NCBI GenBank assembly: GCA_014804185.1
Contig: JAAVAG010000060.1
Coordinates: forward strand, 1 to 8,119
Source of the DNA: Lachnospiraceae bacterium
Lineage (GTDB): Bacteria > Bacillota > Clostridia > Lachnospirales > Lachnospiraceae
DNA: 8,119 nt
Direction of reading: 5' to 3'
The position numbers were made by a program, and so were the translations under genes. The notes under the pieces were generated by a model. It was not told where the DNA came from. It saw only the letters and a list, made by a program, of their open reading frames with translations, and searched no databases. Positions 1 through 7,183 of the stretch are shown here, piece by piece; the first letter of the stretch is position 1, and each line of letters begins with the position of its first letter.

Positions 1-118
1 CATTCTCCGGCAGCTGTCCGGTGGAAACGGGCGGTTCCTCTCCGGAACAGCCTGCGGCAATCAGCCCAATGGCAAGAATAATGACGGAAAGAAATAATGA
101 TATTCTTTTATGCTTCAT
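1..118 (-). CDS. Small lipoprotein, N-terminal part only (gene runs off the left edge)
   Basis: Thirty-nine codons are visible from an ATG at 118-116; the rest lies outside the window. The N-terminus MKHKRIS is basic. It is followed by a hydrophobic stretch (residues 7-22) and a lipobox-like AAGC with Cys24. Then comes a polar, Pro/Ser/Glu-rich linker (SGEEPPVSTG), typical of a Gram-positive lipoprotein just after the lipidated cysteine. The -3 position of the lipobox is Ala rather than the usual Leu, which is tolerated. The start is supported by AAGGTG a few bases upstream (125-130). The gene follows the ABC exporter pair by 56 bases but has its own candidate promoter, so it may be expressed separately. 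I infer a membrane-anchored outer-face protein. Too little is visible to say whether it is a binding protein, an immunity protein or something else. Confidence 0.8.
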   Translation of the reverse strand, partial: MKHKRISLFLSVIILAIGLIAAGCSGEEPPVSTGQLPEN

Positions 119-141
119 AACTTTCACCTTTCTTTTCTGCC

Positions 142-170
142 ATTATAATATGTATTTCAGTAAAATACAA
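142..170 (-). promoter_or_regulatory. Candidate sigma-A promoter of the lipoprotein gene
   Basis: Read on the minus strand, a perfect TATAAT (147-142) lies exactly 17 bases downstream of TTGTAT (170-165). The -35 box matches the consensus at only three of six positions, so the perfect -10 carries the call. Predicted transcription starts near 135, giving a leader of under 20 bases that holds the AAGGTG ribosome site. The -35 side lies immediately downstream of the stop codon of the second ABC gene. Confidence 0.55.
151..169. repeat. Perfect 7-5-7 inverted repeat inside the promoter, operator-like
   Basis: The arms TGTATTT (151-157) and AAATACA (163-169) are perfectly complementary around a 5-base spacer. 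The repeat fills the space between the -35 and -10 boxes and overlaps the -35, where a dimeric repressor would sit. It has no following T-run, so it is not a normal intrinsic terminator. No regulator gene is in the window. Confidence 0.5.
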
Positions 171-174
171 TCTG

Positions 175-1929
175 TCATTCATACCACTTTGCCTGCTCCC
201 GCCAGATGCGGGCATACTCTCCGCCGGTTTGCAGCAGTTCCTGATGTTTTCCGCACTCCGCCACACGTCCTTCTTTCATGACAATGATCCTGTCGGCGGC
301 GCGGCAGATCCCTACCCGGTGCGAGATAATGACGGAGGTCTTCCCCCGGATCATCTCCGCAAATTTCGACAGAATATCATATTCCACCAGCGGGTCCAGA
401 GCGCTCGTAGGCTCATCCAATACAACAATATCGCTGTCTTTCCACAGCCCCCTGGCAATGGCCACCTTCTGCCACTCCCCGCCGGACAGCTCCAGTCCGT
501 TAAATTCCCTGCCAAGCTGCACATCCAGTCCGCCCACACGCTTCAGAAAATCTTCTCCCGCCACACGCCGCAGCAGCTGCTCCATGGCAGCCGTATCCCC
601 CATACGCGCAACATCGCTGATACCGATATTTTCCCGCAGCGAAAACCTGTAGCGCACAAACTTCTGCTGCACCGCCGATATATGCCTGTACAGGCTCTTT
701 CTGCACAAACGGTCCGTTCTCTGCCCGTCATACAGAACCTCCCCCTCAGCGGGAAGATACACCCCGGTAAGCAGCTTGGAGAAAGTCGTCTTGCCCGACC
801 CGTTTTCCCCCACAATCACCACATGTTCCCCTTTCTTGATCTCACAGTCAAGTCCCCTCAGGGCCTCCTCGCTGCTGCCGCTGTAGCGGAAGCGCACATT
901 TCTGACAGATATGCGGTTCTGAAAAGGCCGATACTGCTCCGTGCCGTCCTCCTCCGTGGGAATGGTAAAATAGTCGTAATAATCCTCCGCGATATGATAG
1001 GTATGGACAATTCCAAACATTATGGCAATCAGATTCCCCAATGCCCCATCATAGGCCGTAAAAGCCGACAGACAGGCTGCAAAAGCCCCCATGGAAATCC
1101 TTCCCGCCGCCATCAGATAAAAGGATAACCCGATATTAAACGCGTAACAGAGATTCAGGACGATAATCCCCCAAACTTGTTTTTTACTGATATCCAGATT
1201 CATCTTCCGGTAGTCACGCGCTCTTTCCGCATTGGTTTCTTTCCATTTGTCCGTCAGATATTCCCCGAATCCCATGACGCGCATTTCTCTGACGGATTCT
1301 TTTCGTGAGAAAAGCCCCCTCAGATATGCGCTGCGTCGCAGAACGGAACTCTGGCTGCGGCGGAAAGCCGTCAGCCTCTTTTCAAAATAGATTTTTGAAA
1401 GCAACCCCGGGCAGAGAGCAAACAGTCCGGTGAAGACCAGAACCGGAGAATATCTGCCCACCACCGCCATCAGCCCGATGCATGTAACCGCGCTTCTTGA
1501 CAAAAAGAGCATCTGTTCAAAAAATTCGATCTGGTTGGTCATGCTGGCGTTTGCCCTGCCGAATTTATCCAGCGTCTCCGGATTCTCCAACGCCTCCAGC
1601 CGGATCTTTGCGGAAAAAGCGGTCATCTGATTTCCGAAATATTTCTCCGCCCTGACTCTCGCATTCTTGGAGCCGGACCGAAACATGGCGTCGGCCACCG
1701 GTCCGCAGACCAGACAGAGCCCGTAAAGCGCAATGGCCCCCGCCAGCCTGCCCTCCTCTGCTGCTGGCGCGCCTCCGGCCAGTTCCAGAATGCGTGCCAG
1801 CAGCAGAGGCTGCATTACCGCAGTGGCCGCCCTTACCGCGTCCACTCCCAGATTCATTGCAAAAAACACCGGGAAAGCTCTTCGGCAGTCCCGCAGGATA
1901 TACCCAATATAGCGAATTGTCTTTTTCAT
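175..1929 (-). CDS. ABC exporter half-transporter, second of a pair (membrane domain plus ATPase)
   Basis: This 584-residue protein has an N-terminal six-helix membrane domain (hydrophobic stretches near 17-45, 63-83, 139-160, 162-180, 253-275, 283-305) and a C-terminal ATPase domain from about 338. The ATPase motifs are complete: Walker A GENGSGKT 374-381, Q-loop Gln422, signature LSGGEWQK 481-488, Walker B ending LDEPTSALD with catalytic Glu506, and switch His537. There is no N-terminal peptidase domain. The ATG at 1929 overlaps the TGA of the upstream transporter gene as ATGA. A strong GGAGGGGGGAG ribosome site lies inside that gene's last codons, so translation is probably coupled. The LSGGxWQ signature and the LDPLxE that follows resemble lanthipeptide and other peptide exporters such as NisT, so I infer peptide or small-molecule export. 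The substrate is not shown by the sequence. Confidence 0.93.
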   Translation of the reverse strand: MKKTIRYIGYILRDCRRAFPVFFAMNLGVDAVRAATAVMQPLLLARILELAGGAPAAEEGRLAGAIALYGLCLVCGPVADAMFRSGSKNARVRAEKYFGNQMTAFSAKIRLEALENPETLDKFGRANASMTNQIEFFEQMLFLSRSAVTCIGLMAVVGRYSPVLVFTGLFALCPGLLSKIYFEKRLTAFRRSQSSVLRRSAYLRGLFSRKESVREMRVMGFGEYLTDKWKETNAERARDYRKMNLDISKKQVWGIIVLNLCYAFNIGLSFYLMAAGRISMGAFAACLSAFTAYDGALGNLIAIMFGIVHTYHIAEDYYDYFTIPTEEDGTEQYRPFQNRISVRNVRFRYSGSSEEALRGLDCEIKKGEHVVIVGENGSGKTTFSKLLTGVYLPAEGEVLYDGQRTDRLCRKSLYRHISAVQQKFVRYRFSLRENIGISDVARMGDTAAMEQLLRRVAGEDFLKRVGGLDVQLGREFNGLELSGGEWQKVAIARGLWKDSDIVVLDEPTSALDPLVEYDILSKFAEMIRGKTSVIISHRVGICRAADRIIVMKEGRVAECGKHQELLQTGGEYARIWREQAKWYE

Positions 1930-3776
1930 GTTACGCTCCCCCCCTCCAACGCCTGCATCTGTTCCTGATGGTAGAGGGAACTCTGGGCCAGAAACATGGT
2001 TCTGTACAGCCCCTCTTTTTGCATCAGCCGCTCATGACTGCCCTCCTGCACGATCCTGCCTCCGTCCAGGACAAGGATTCTGTCCGCCATCCTCGCACTG
2101 GCCAGTCTGTGAGAGATCATAATCGTTCCCCTCTCCCGGAAAATATCGGCAAAATTTTCATACATGCGGCTTTCCGCCAGGGGATCCAGCGACGCCGTAG
2201 GTTCATCCAGTATCACATATTTTGCGTCCGATACAAACGCCCTGGCCATGGCCACCCGCTGCCACTGTCCTCCCGACAGATCCTGCCCGTCCTCCGTCAG
2301 CTTGCCCAGGTTCCGGTCCAGTCCCTGATCCGCCAGTTCCTCCGCGCCCGCCATGCGCAGCGCCTGCAAAAGTTTCTGGTCGTCTCCAAGAGACTGCAGA
2401 TTGCCCATCGCCACATTTTCCCGCAGCGTAAGCTGATAAGACTGGAAATCCTGAAAGACCACGGACAATACCCGCAGACGCAGCCCGGGCGTCAGATCCC
2501 GCACCGGGATTCCCCCCACTGTCACGGTTCCGGTGGAGGGCTCATACAGTCCGCAGAGCAGCTTGATGATCGTGGATTTACCCGCTCCGTTTTCCCCCAC
2601 GAAAGCAATTCGCTCTCCCTCCCTGATATAAAAGGTAACGTTCCTCAAAACCTCCCTCTCCGTCCCCGGATACCGGAAACTTACATTTTCAAAAGCAATG
2701 TCGTAATAGGCCAGCGCATCCGTCTCCCCCACATCCTCCCGGGTTTTCAACTTTAAAAACTGCATATAATAATCCATTTCCATGGCATTTATAAGCATCC
2801 ATACCACCTGCCGGATACAGTCGTTCAGCTGATTGCCGATGCCTGCCACCGCATTCAGCGCGGCAGTAAACGCGCCCAGCGTCAGGTCGCCCTCCAAAAA
2901 TTCCACTGCCGCCATGCAGACCACGAAAATCAGGTATACGGCATTCAGAAGTCTGCTCGCCACATTTACCTGCATCCCTTTTCTGTTTTGACGTGCGGCA
3001 ATTTCCCCATACCTGCCGCTGTAATCATTCCACTTGTCCGCAAACAGCTTTTCCGCGCCGAACAGTTTCATCTCATACATGGCGTGCTTGTCGGCGAGCA
3101 GTTCTTTCAGATCGCTCATTCTCCGCCTGGCATCCACCGCCTCCTCCGTTGCGGCCACACTGCGCCCCGCCTCATAGTACCCCAGACCCAGCATGGGAAT
3201 GCCGATCAGGACAATACCCAGGCCGATCCACGGGGAAATGACAAAGATCACCGACATGGAGAAAATCACGGTTATAGTTCTCTGGAGGGCAAACATGGCG
3301 TTGAACGCGCAGTTAAAAACATGATTTTCCGGTGAGCCGGACATTTTCTGAAAAAGTTCCTGGGTTCCCTGCTCCTCAAAGGAAGCATATTCCAGCTGCA
3401 TCAGCTGCTGCGCGATATCCGGCGCCATTTTTTCCATCAGGATCATGTTGATATAATCCATCTGATACATCCCGATTCTCTGCAGGGAGCTTCCCAGAGC
3501 CAGCAGGACCACAAGCAGGACGCCATACAGGACCATCCCCTGCAGCGCCATGCCGCCCACGCTCTCTGCCGACCCTATGCCCGCAAAATCGCCCACGGCA
3601 GACATTCTCCCCTGCATATATGCCAGCGCGCTGTCCACAATCTCCCGGAGCAGCAGTACCTGAAGTCCCGAAAAGGCGGCTGGCACAAAAATACAGAATA
3701 CGCTTACCGCCGCTCTTATAGGGGCATAGCGGAAAATCATTTTCATGGAAAACAGGCAGTTTTTCAATGCTCTCAT
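1926..3776 (-). CDS. ABC exporter half-transporter, first of a pair (membrane domain plus ATPase)
   Basis: This is a 616-residue protein starting at ATG 3776. A GTG at 3794 would add six residues, but the AGGAG at 3787-3783 lies six bases before the ATG and inside that extension, so the ATG is preferred. A membrane domain fills about residues 20-320, with an N-terminal pair of helices, a central pair around 160-200 and a last pair around 275-315. The ATPase domain follows. Its motifs are Walker A GENGAGKST 394-402, Q-loop Gln442, signature LSGGQWQR 500-507, Walker B ending LDEPTASLD with catalytic Glu525, and switch His556. It overlaps the next gene by four bases and resembles it in order and motifs, which points to a heterodimer. 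Unlike many heterodimeric exporters (LmrCD, BmrCD, TM287/288), neither partner lacks the catalytic Glu. The substrate is unknown. No precursor peptide, modification enzyme or two-component system is in the window. Confidence 0.93.
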   Translation of the reverse strand: MRALKNCLFSMKMIFRYAPIRAAVSVFCIFVPAAFSGLQVLLLREIVDSALAYMQGRMSAVGDFAGIGSAESVGGMALQGMVLYGVLLVVLLALGSSLQRIGMYQMDYINMILMEKMAPDIAQQLMQLEYASFEEQGTQELFQKMSGSPENHVFNCAFNAMFALQRTITVIFSMSVIFVISPWIGLGIVLIGIPMLGLGYYEAGRSVAATEEAVDARRRMSDLKELLADKHAMYEMKLFGAEKLFADKWNDYSGRYGEIAARQNRKGMQVNVASRLLNAVYLIFVVCMAAVEFLEGDLTLGAFTAALNAVAGIGNQLNDCIRQVVWMLINAMEMDYYMQFLKLKTREDVGETDALAYYDIAFENVSFRYPGTEREVLRNVTFYIREGERIAFVGENGAGKSTIIKLLCGLYEPSTGTVTVGGIPVRDLTPGLRLRVLSVVFQDFQSYQLTLRENVAMGNLQSLGDDQKLLQALRMAGAEELADQGLDRNLGKLTEDGQDLSGGQWQRVAMARAFVSDAKYVILDEPTASLDPLAESRMYENFADIFRERGTIMISHRLASARMADRILVLDGGRIVQEGSHERLMQKEGLYRTMFLAQSSLYHQEQMQALEGGSVT

Positions 3777-3782
3777 CGTTCT

Positions 3783-3787
3783 CTCCT
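3783..3787 (-). promoter_or_regulatory. Ribosome binding site that fixes the start of the first ABC gene
   Basis: AGGAG on the minus strand is followed by six bases and then ATG (3776-3774). The alternative GTG at 3794-3792 lies upstream of this site, so it cannot be served by it. Confidence 0.8.
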
Positions 3788-3825
3788 CTCCCACAGTCTC
3801 CCTGTCCTATTCTTTCTTAATCAGG

Positions 3826-3834
3826 AGTATACCA
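3826..3834 (-). promoter_or_regulatory. Candidate extended -10 promoter of the ABC exporter pair
   Basis: On the minus strand TGGTATACT gives an extended -10 (TGn then TATACT, five of six consensus bases). No good -35 is found 16-18 bases upstream, which an extended -10 can tolerate. The start would lie near 3819, leaving a leader of about 43 bases before the ATG at 3776. The T-tract of the neighbouring inverted repeat runs straight into this element. Confidence 0.45.
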
Positions 3835-3881
3835 AAAAAACATGCCTCCACGCATCTGTTGTCAGATTCGACATGTTTTTT
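3834..3881. repeat. Composite inverted repeat with A/T-tract flanks, probable second terminator or dispersed element
   Basis: The outer arms are AAAAAACATG (3835-3844) and CATGTTTTTT (3872-3881). The inner arms are CGCATCTG (3851-3858) and CAGATTCG (3863-3870), with one mismatch and a TTGT loop. The two stems are joined by an unpaired stretch of six bases on one side and one on the other. Read leftward it ends in seven T, so it could terminate the operon arriving from the right. Read rightward it ends in six T, so it is potentially bidirectional. It abuts the ABC promoter and could also be a regulator site. From memory only, it resembles a repeat scattered between genes in Lachnospiraceae. 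Confidence 0.5.
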
Positions 3882-3916
3882 GTCACTTTTACCACGAACC
3901 ATTCGCTCATGGCATT

Positions 3917-3944
3917 ATAAAAGGCACGGATCATTTACCGTGCC
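3917..3944 (-). terminator. Intrinsic terminator of the AAA operon
   Basis: On the minus strand GGCACGG (3944-3938), an eight-base loop and CCGTGCC (3929-3923) form a perfect 7-bp GC-rich stem, followed by TTTTAT. It lies 14 bases after the stop codon of the 571-residue gene. This marks the end of the right-hand operon and separates it from the ABC pair. Confidence 0.85.
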
Positions 3945-3958
3945 CTTTGTGATCTCCA

Positions 3959-5674
3959 TTACAACTTAGCCAATTCCTCAATAATGCGGCCTGATACATC
4001 ATCAAATCCTTTATACAGTTCTTTCATTTTGCCATACTCGATAAACATATTATGCAATATTTCCATGGCACTGCTCTTCTGCTTTTGAAAGCGCAGAACA
4101 ATGTTCTTTCGTTTGTACCGGTTTGATATGAGAATGCCTGTCGCGATCGCCGCGCCCACCCCAAAGCCGCTTAACAACAGTAGATGAACAAAAAATGCTG
4201 CAACGCCGCAAACTAATCCGGCAGCAAATACGCCATAGGCAGCCCCATTCTTCACTTTGGATAACTCCTGACTCTGTTGCTGATCATAATAGTCCTGTAT
4301 TTTATTATTCTCTCCAACCTCGTTCTCAAAATCACAATCTGTGGTATAATCGAGAATTCCTACCGGATGTATCGTACTATACATGCCCCGGTAACTATTA
4401 AAATACGACTCTGCCGCCTTTTCCTGCAATGCTTTCACCAGAGTAAACATATTTAACCGCATTTGGCCATTTACATCTTCATTGCTAAAGTCGTAAAGCC
4501 ATTGGATTATGGTAGAAATGATATTAAAATTGGATTCTTTGTGCTTCATCTCTTCATCAAATCTGGCCTTGGCGCCATCGGCGTCACCACTCATTTGAAT
4601 CAGGAGCTCATTATACTCGATTTCATTATATGTCTCAATTTCAACATCATTCGGCTTTGCAAGTAATTCATTTAAATACTCTTTTAAATAGGTGTTTCTC
4701 TCGGCAACAGGAACGTTAACTATTCGCAAAATAAATTCCAGAATGTTATAATTGTTACTTGCCAGATTCAGCATTTTTGATATATTTCCATAATCTTTGC
4801 AGTATTTGGCCATTAGGGGCAGGTCATATGACCGGGCCCCCGCTAATCCCCGCATATGGTCTGTGATCAGATGAATGATATCCTCTTCTCGATATCCCTC
4901 TCTTTCTGCACATTCAACAATAAGCCGATGAATATAGTCTGAAATTAACCTTGATGTTTCCTCATCTACGTTGTCAGATAATGTTTTGCTTATCAAAGAA
5001 AACAACATCAGAAATGTATTCTCATCGCTCCCTTTCAGTTCACATTTCTGATACTCCAAAAACCACTTTACCGCAGACTGATTCCTGTCCATTCTAAGAT
5101 TAAATATCATATAAAATATGCTGCTGCTTTTAAGATCTAATTTAATGGCATTTTCCAGGGCTCTCTCGGCCAGTATTCTGTCATCGGAAGTCCATGCCAT
5201 AATGCTGATCAGGACACACGTAAGCCAGTAATCCGGTGTCAATAAATGTTGTCTTTCAATAGACTTATAAATCACTGCCTCGCTTACCATATTTAAATCA
5301 AGGTTGTCCATCATACCCTGAACAATTTTTCTGACTGTTCTGTAATTATTGAAGTCATAATACTTTTTATTATTTAAAGCCCTGATTTTCTTATTTGCCA
5401 ATTCGACACGTTTATAACGTGTATACAGCTGATCAATTTGCCCCTGAAGTTCATATGCGTCTATTGTGCGATTAATGGAATTATTGATAACGTTGGTTGC
5501 ATTATCAAGTGTATTTCTTATATACTGATTATAATCGGTAAGATTTCTCTCCGCCTGATTTACACTACTGATTGTAGAATTAATTTCCGACCTCAGGTTG
5601 CTGTTTTCTCTCTCTATTTCGCGTAATTGAGATTCAAGTCTGGATACTTCCGCCTTAAGCTGGTAATTGCTCAC
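3959..5674 (-). CDS. Coiled-coil, TPR-like membrane protein of unknown function (AAA operon)
   Basis: I do not recognise a named family for this 571-residue protein. Residues about 4-100 form a charged coiled coil, with heptad-like spacing in QLKAEVSRLESQLREIE and a long Asn-rich helix. The middle is all-helical; about 148-210 looks TPR-like (AERALENAIKLDLKSSS). Near 478-517 there are two Gly/Ala-rich hydrophobic segments separated by a short turn, giving a membrane hairpin. A basic RYKRK and a 50-residue helical tail follow. There is no signal peptide, so both ends are probably cytoplasmic. The start is GTG at 5674. The AGGAGG at 5688-5683 overlaps the AAA stop codon and lies eight bases upstream, and it also covers the alternative GTG at 5683. 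The gene follows the AAA gene by 12 bases and is the last of the operon. I infer a membrane-bound partner or target of the AAA ATPase. Confidence 0.88.
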   Translation of the reverse strand: MSNYQLKAEVSRLESQLREIERENSNLRSEINSTISSVNQAERNLTDYNQYIRNTLDNATNVINNSINRTIDAYELQGQIDQLYTRYKRVELANKKIRALNNKKYYDFNNYRTVRKIVQGMMDNLDLNMVSEAVIYKSIERQHLLTPDYWLTCVLISIMAWTSDDRILAERALENAIKLDLKSSSIFYMIFNLRMDRNQSAVKWFLEYQKCELKGSDENTFLMLFSLISKTLSDNVDEETSRLISDYIHRLIVECAEREGYREEDIIHLITDHMRGLAGARSYDLPLMAKYCKDYGNISKMLNLASNNYNILEFILRIVNVPVAERNTYLKEYLNELLAKPNDVEIETYNEIEYNELLIQMSGDADGAKARFDEEMKHKESNFNIISTIIQWLYDFSNEDVNGQMRLNMFTLVKALQEKAAESYFNSYRGMYSTIHPVGILDYTTDCDFENEVGENNKIQDYYDQQQSQELSKVKNGAAYGVFAAGLVCGVAAFFVHLLLLSGFGVGAAIATGILISNRYKRKNIVLRFQKQKSSAMEILHNMFIEYGKMKELYKGFDDVSGRIIEELAKL

Positions 5675-5682
5675 CGAAAACA

Positions 5683-5688
5683 CCTCCT
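5683..5688 (-). promoter_or_regulatory. Ribosome binding site overlapping the AAA stop codon
   Basis: AGGAGG shares its first two bases with the TAG stop of the AAA gene (TAGGAGG). Its eight-base distance to GTG 5674 chooses that codon as the start of the 571-residue protein. Confidence 0.8.
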
Positions 5689-7183
5689 ACGATTTTGATA
5701 CATTGATTGCTCTCGCCTTTCCCCATTTTTCGATCCCCTCCACCAGCTCCGGGTTAATCTGGGAAATGGGTATAATCGATGCTATTGCTGACAACAGCTT
5801 GTCAGGAGTAACACTTTTTACCTCCTGCAATAACATAGTCTGCGCAACCTCCTTAACCGCCGTTTCAATATCGGCATAGGAATAGCCATTTGTTTTTTCC
5901 ACCAATCTGTCCAACATATTTTCTGAGATATCCGTTTTTAATGACGCCTGTATGTAATGCTTCAGGGTATTGCGTCTCTCTGACTCTGACGGTAAACCGG
6001 CATAAAACACCTCGGAAAATCTTCCCTTTCTATACAGTTCATAAGGCAGTGCGCTGACATCATTTGCAGTTGCCACCATAAATACTTTACTTGAGGCCTC
6101 CTGAATCCAAAATAAAAATTCTCCAAGCACTCTTTTACCGGTCTCATTTCCCGCGTCTGATGAAGCCAGAACCTTTTCTATTTCGTCAATCCATAAAACG
6201 CAGGGCGACACATTTTCTATAAACTGCAATGCCTCTCTCATCTTTTTTTCACTCTCACCGACCCACTTATCAAAAACAGAACCGATATCAAACCTGAAAA
6301 GAGGCAAGTCCCACTCCTGCGCGACAAGCTTTGCAGTCAACGATTTCCCACATCCGGGTACTCCCACCAGCAAAATACCCTTAGGTGCTTCTAAGTCATA
6401 TTCCTGCAGCTTTTCTTCCGGCATGAAAAAGATCTGCTTTTTCAATTCAAGCCATTCTTTCAGCATGTCCATCCCATCAACAACATGCTTTTTATTTAAG
6501 TTAATATGCTGCACAGATCCAACTTTCGGATATATCTTCTGTTTCTGATTCGCCAATTCAGATATTCTATTCTTACGCAAACCATTATTTCCAATAATCT
6601 CTGAGGATAAAATATTATCTATCTGAATTTCAGTAAATCCTCTCAGTATCGTTGCAACACGTACGATGTCCTCTTCTTTCCATTCTATTGTGAACCTTCC
6701 GGAATACATATTAACAAACTTTTGAATTTGATTATTTCTTTCAATATCATCCGGAAAATCCAGATTTATAACCATTCCAAAGCCGGATATTCTTGTCCAT
6801 ATATAGTCAGATGTAATCAATATGACAACACCATTATTTTCCTTTGCCATATATAATATATTCATCAATTCTCTCGAATATGCATTGTCGTCGGAGATCC
6901 TCCTTACATCTCCCAACACGATATTCAAGCTTCTCTGTCTTTTAATCTGATTTAAAAAGAATCCAAGAGGATCATCGTCCGTATCAATATAATCAGATTT
7001 TGTCCCTATCGATTTTACCTGTTTCGCATCCGTATAATACATGAAATTTATTTGTGAATTTCCCGCAATTTCATACAACATTCGCTCAACTCTCTCCCGC
7101 TCTGTTGTATTCACAATCACAAGCGGTGTTCGAGCATATATATAATTCATTAACTCCTTTTTAACCTGCAGATAATTAGCCAT
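5687..7183 (-). CDS. AAA+ ATPase, Ycf46-like
   Basis: This 498-residue protein has a length and layout that fit the Ycf46 family (cyanobacteria, chloroplasts and scattered bacteria). Residues 1-200 look like a degenerate nucleotide-binding fold: the opening YARTPLVIVNT, then a strand ending LNIVLGD (86-92), with no Walker A. Residues about 235-465 are a canonical AAA module. It has Walker A GVPGCGKS 274-281, pore loop KWVGESEK 306-313, Walker B VLWIDEIEK (Asp333, Glu334), sensor-1 Asn374 and Arg-finger candidates Arg385/Arg388 in YRKGRF. A GYSYADIE helix at 433-440 lies in the C-terminal lid. No HExxH zinc-protease motif is present, so it is not FtsH. I infer a soluble hexameric unfoldase or remodelling motor threading a protein substrate. 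Its ATG overlaps the end of the 166-residue gene by eight bases, with AGAGGGA upstream. Family-level work links cyanobacterial Ycf46 to photosynthesis and CO2 use, which cannot be the role here. Confidence 0.92.
   Translation of the reverse strand: MANYLQVKKELMNYIYARTPLVIVNTTERERVERMLYEIAGNSQINFMYYTDAKQVKSIGTKSDYIDTDDDPLGFFLNQIKRQRSLNIVLGDVRRISDDNAYSRELMNILYMAKENNGVVILITSDYIWTRISGFGMVINLDFPDDIERNNQIQKFVNMYSGRFTIEWKEEDIVRVATILRGFTEIQIDNILSSEIIGNNGLRKNRISELANQKQKIYPKVGSVQHINLNKKHVVDGMDMLKEWLELKKQIFFMPEEKLQEYDLEAPKGILLVGVPGCGKSLTAKLVAQEWDLPLFRFDIGSVFDKWVGESEKKMREALQFIENVSPCVLWIDEIEKVLASSDAGNETGKRVLGEFLFWIQEASSKVFMVATANDVSALPYELYRKGRFSEVFYAGLPSESERRNTLKHYIQASLKTDISENMLDRLVEKTNGYSYADIETAVKEVAQTMLLQEVKSVTPDKLLSAIASIIPISQINPELVEGIEKWGKARAINVSKS

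Noticed and set aside
229..1128. Long plus-strand open frame of 299 codons, and similarly 1794-2756 (320 codons)
   Set aside because: They lie wholly opposite the ABC genes, encode low-complexity Pro/His/Arg-rich sequence with no motif, and result from the high GC of the real genes.
3777..3794. GTG at 3794 as the start of the first ABC gene
   Set aside because: The added six codons are the ribosome site itself (GGAGAGGAG), which serves the ATG at 3776.
3821..3910. A 29-codon minus-strand frame beginning MSEWFVVKV in the intergenic region
   Set aside because: It has no ribosome site and runs through the inverted repeat and the candidate promoter, so it is more likely chance reading of a structured element.
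3914..3919. Perfect TATAAT on the minus strand just after the terminator stem
   Set aside because: It is made by the terminator's T-run, has no -35 at 17 or 18 bases, and would start a transcript far from the ABC genes. The extended -10 at 3826-3834 is better placed.
5675..5683. GTG at 5683 as the start of the 571-residue gene
   Set aside because: This codon overlaps the AGGAGG site, while the GTG at 5674 is eight bases downstream of it.
5687..7183. FtsH-type membrane protease
   Set aside because: There is no N-terminal membrane segment and no HExxH zinc site, and the N-terminal region instead fits the Ycf46 layout.
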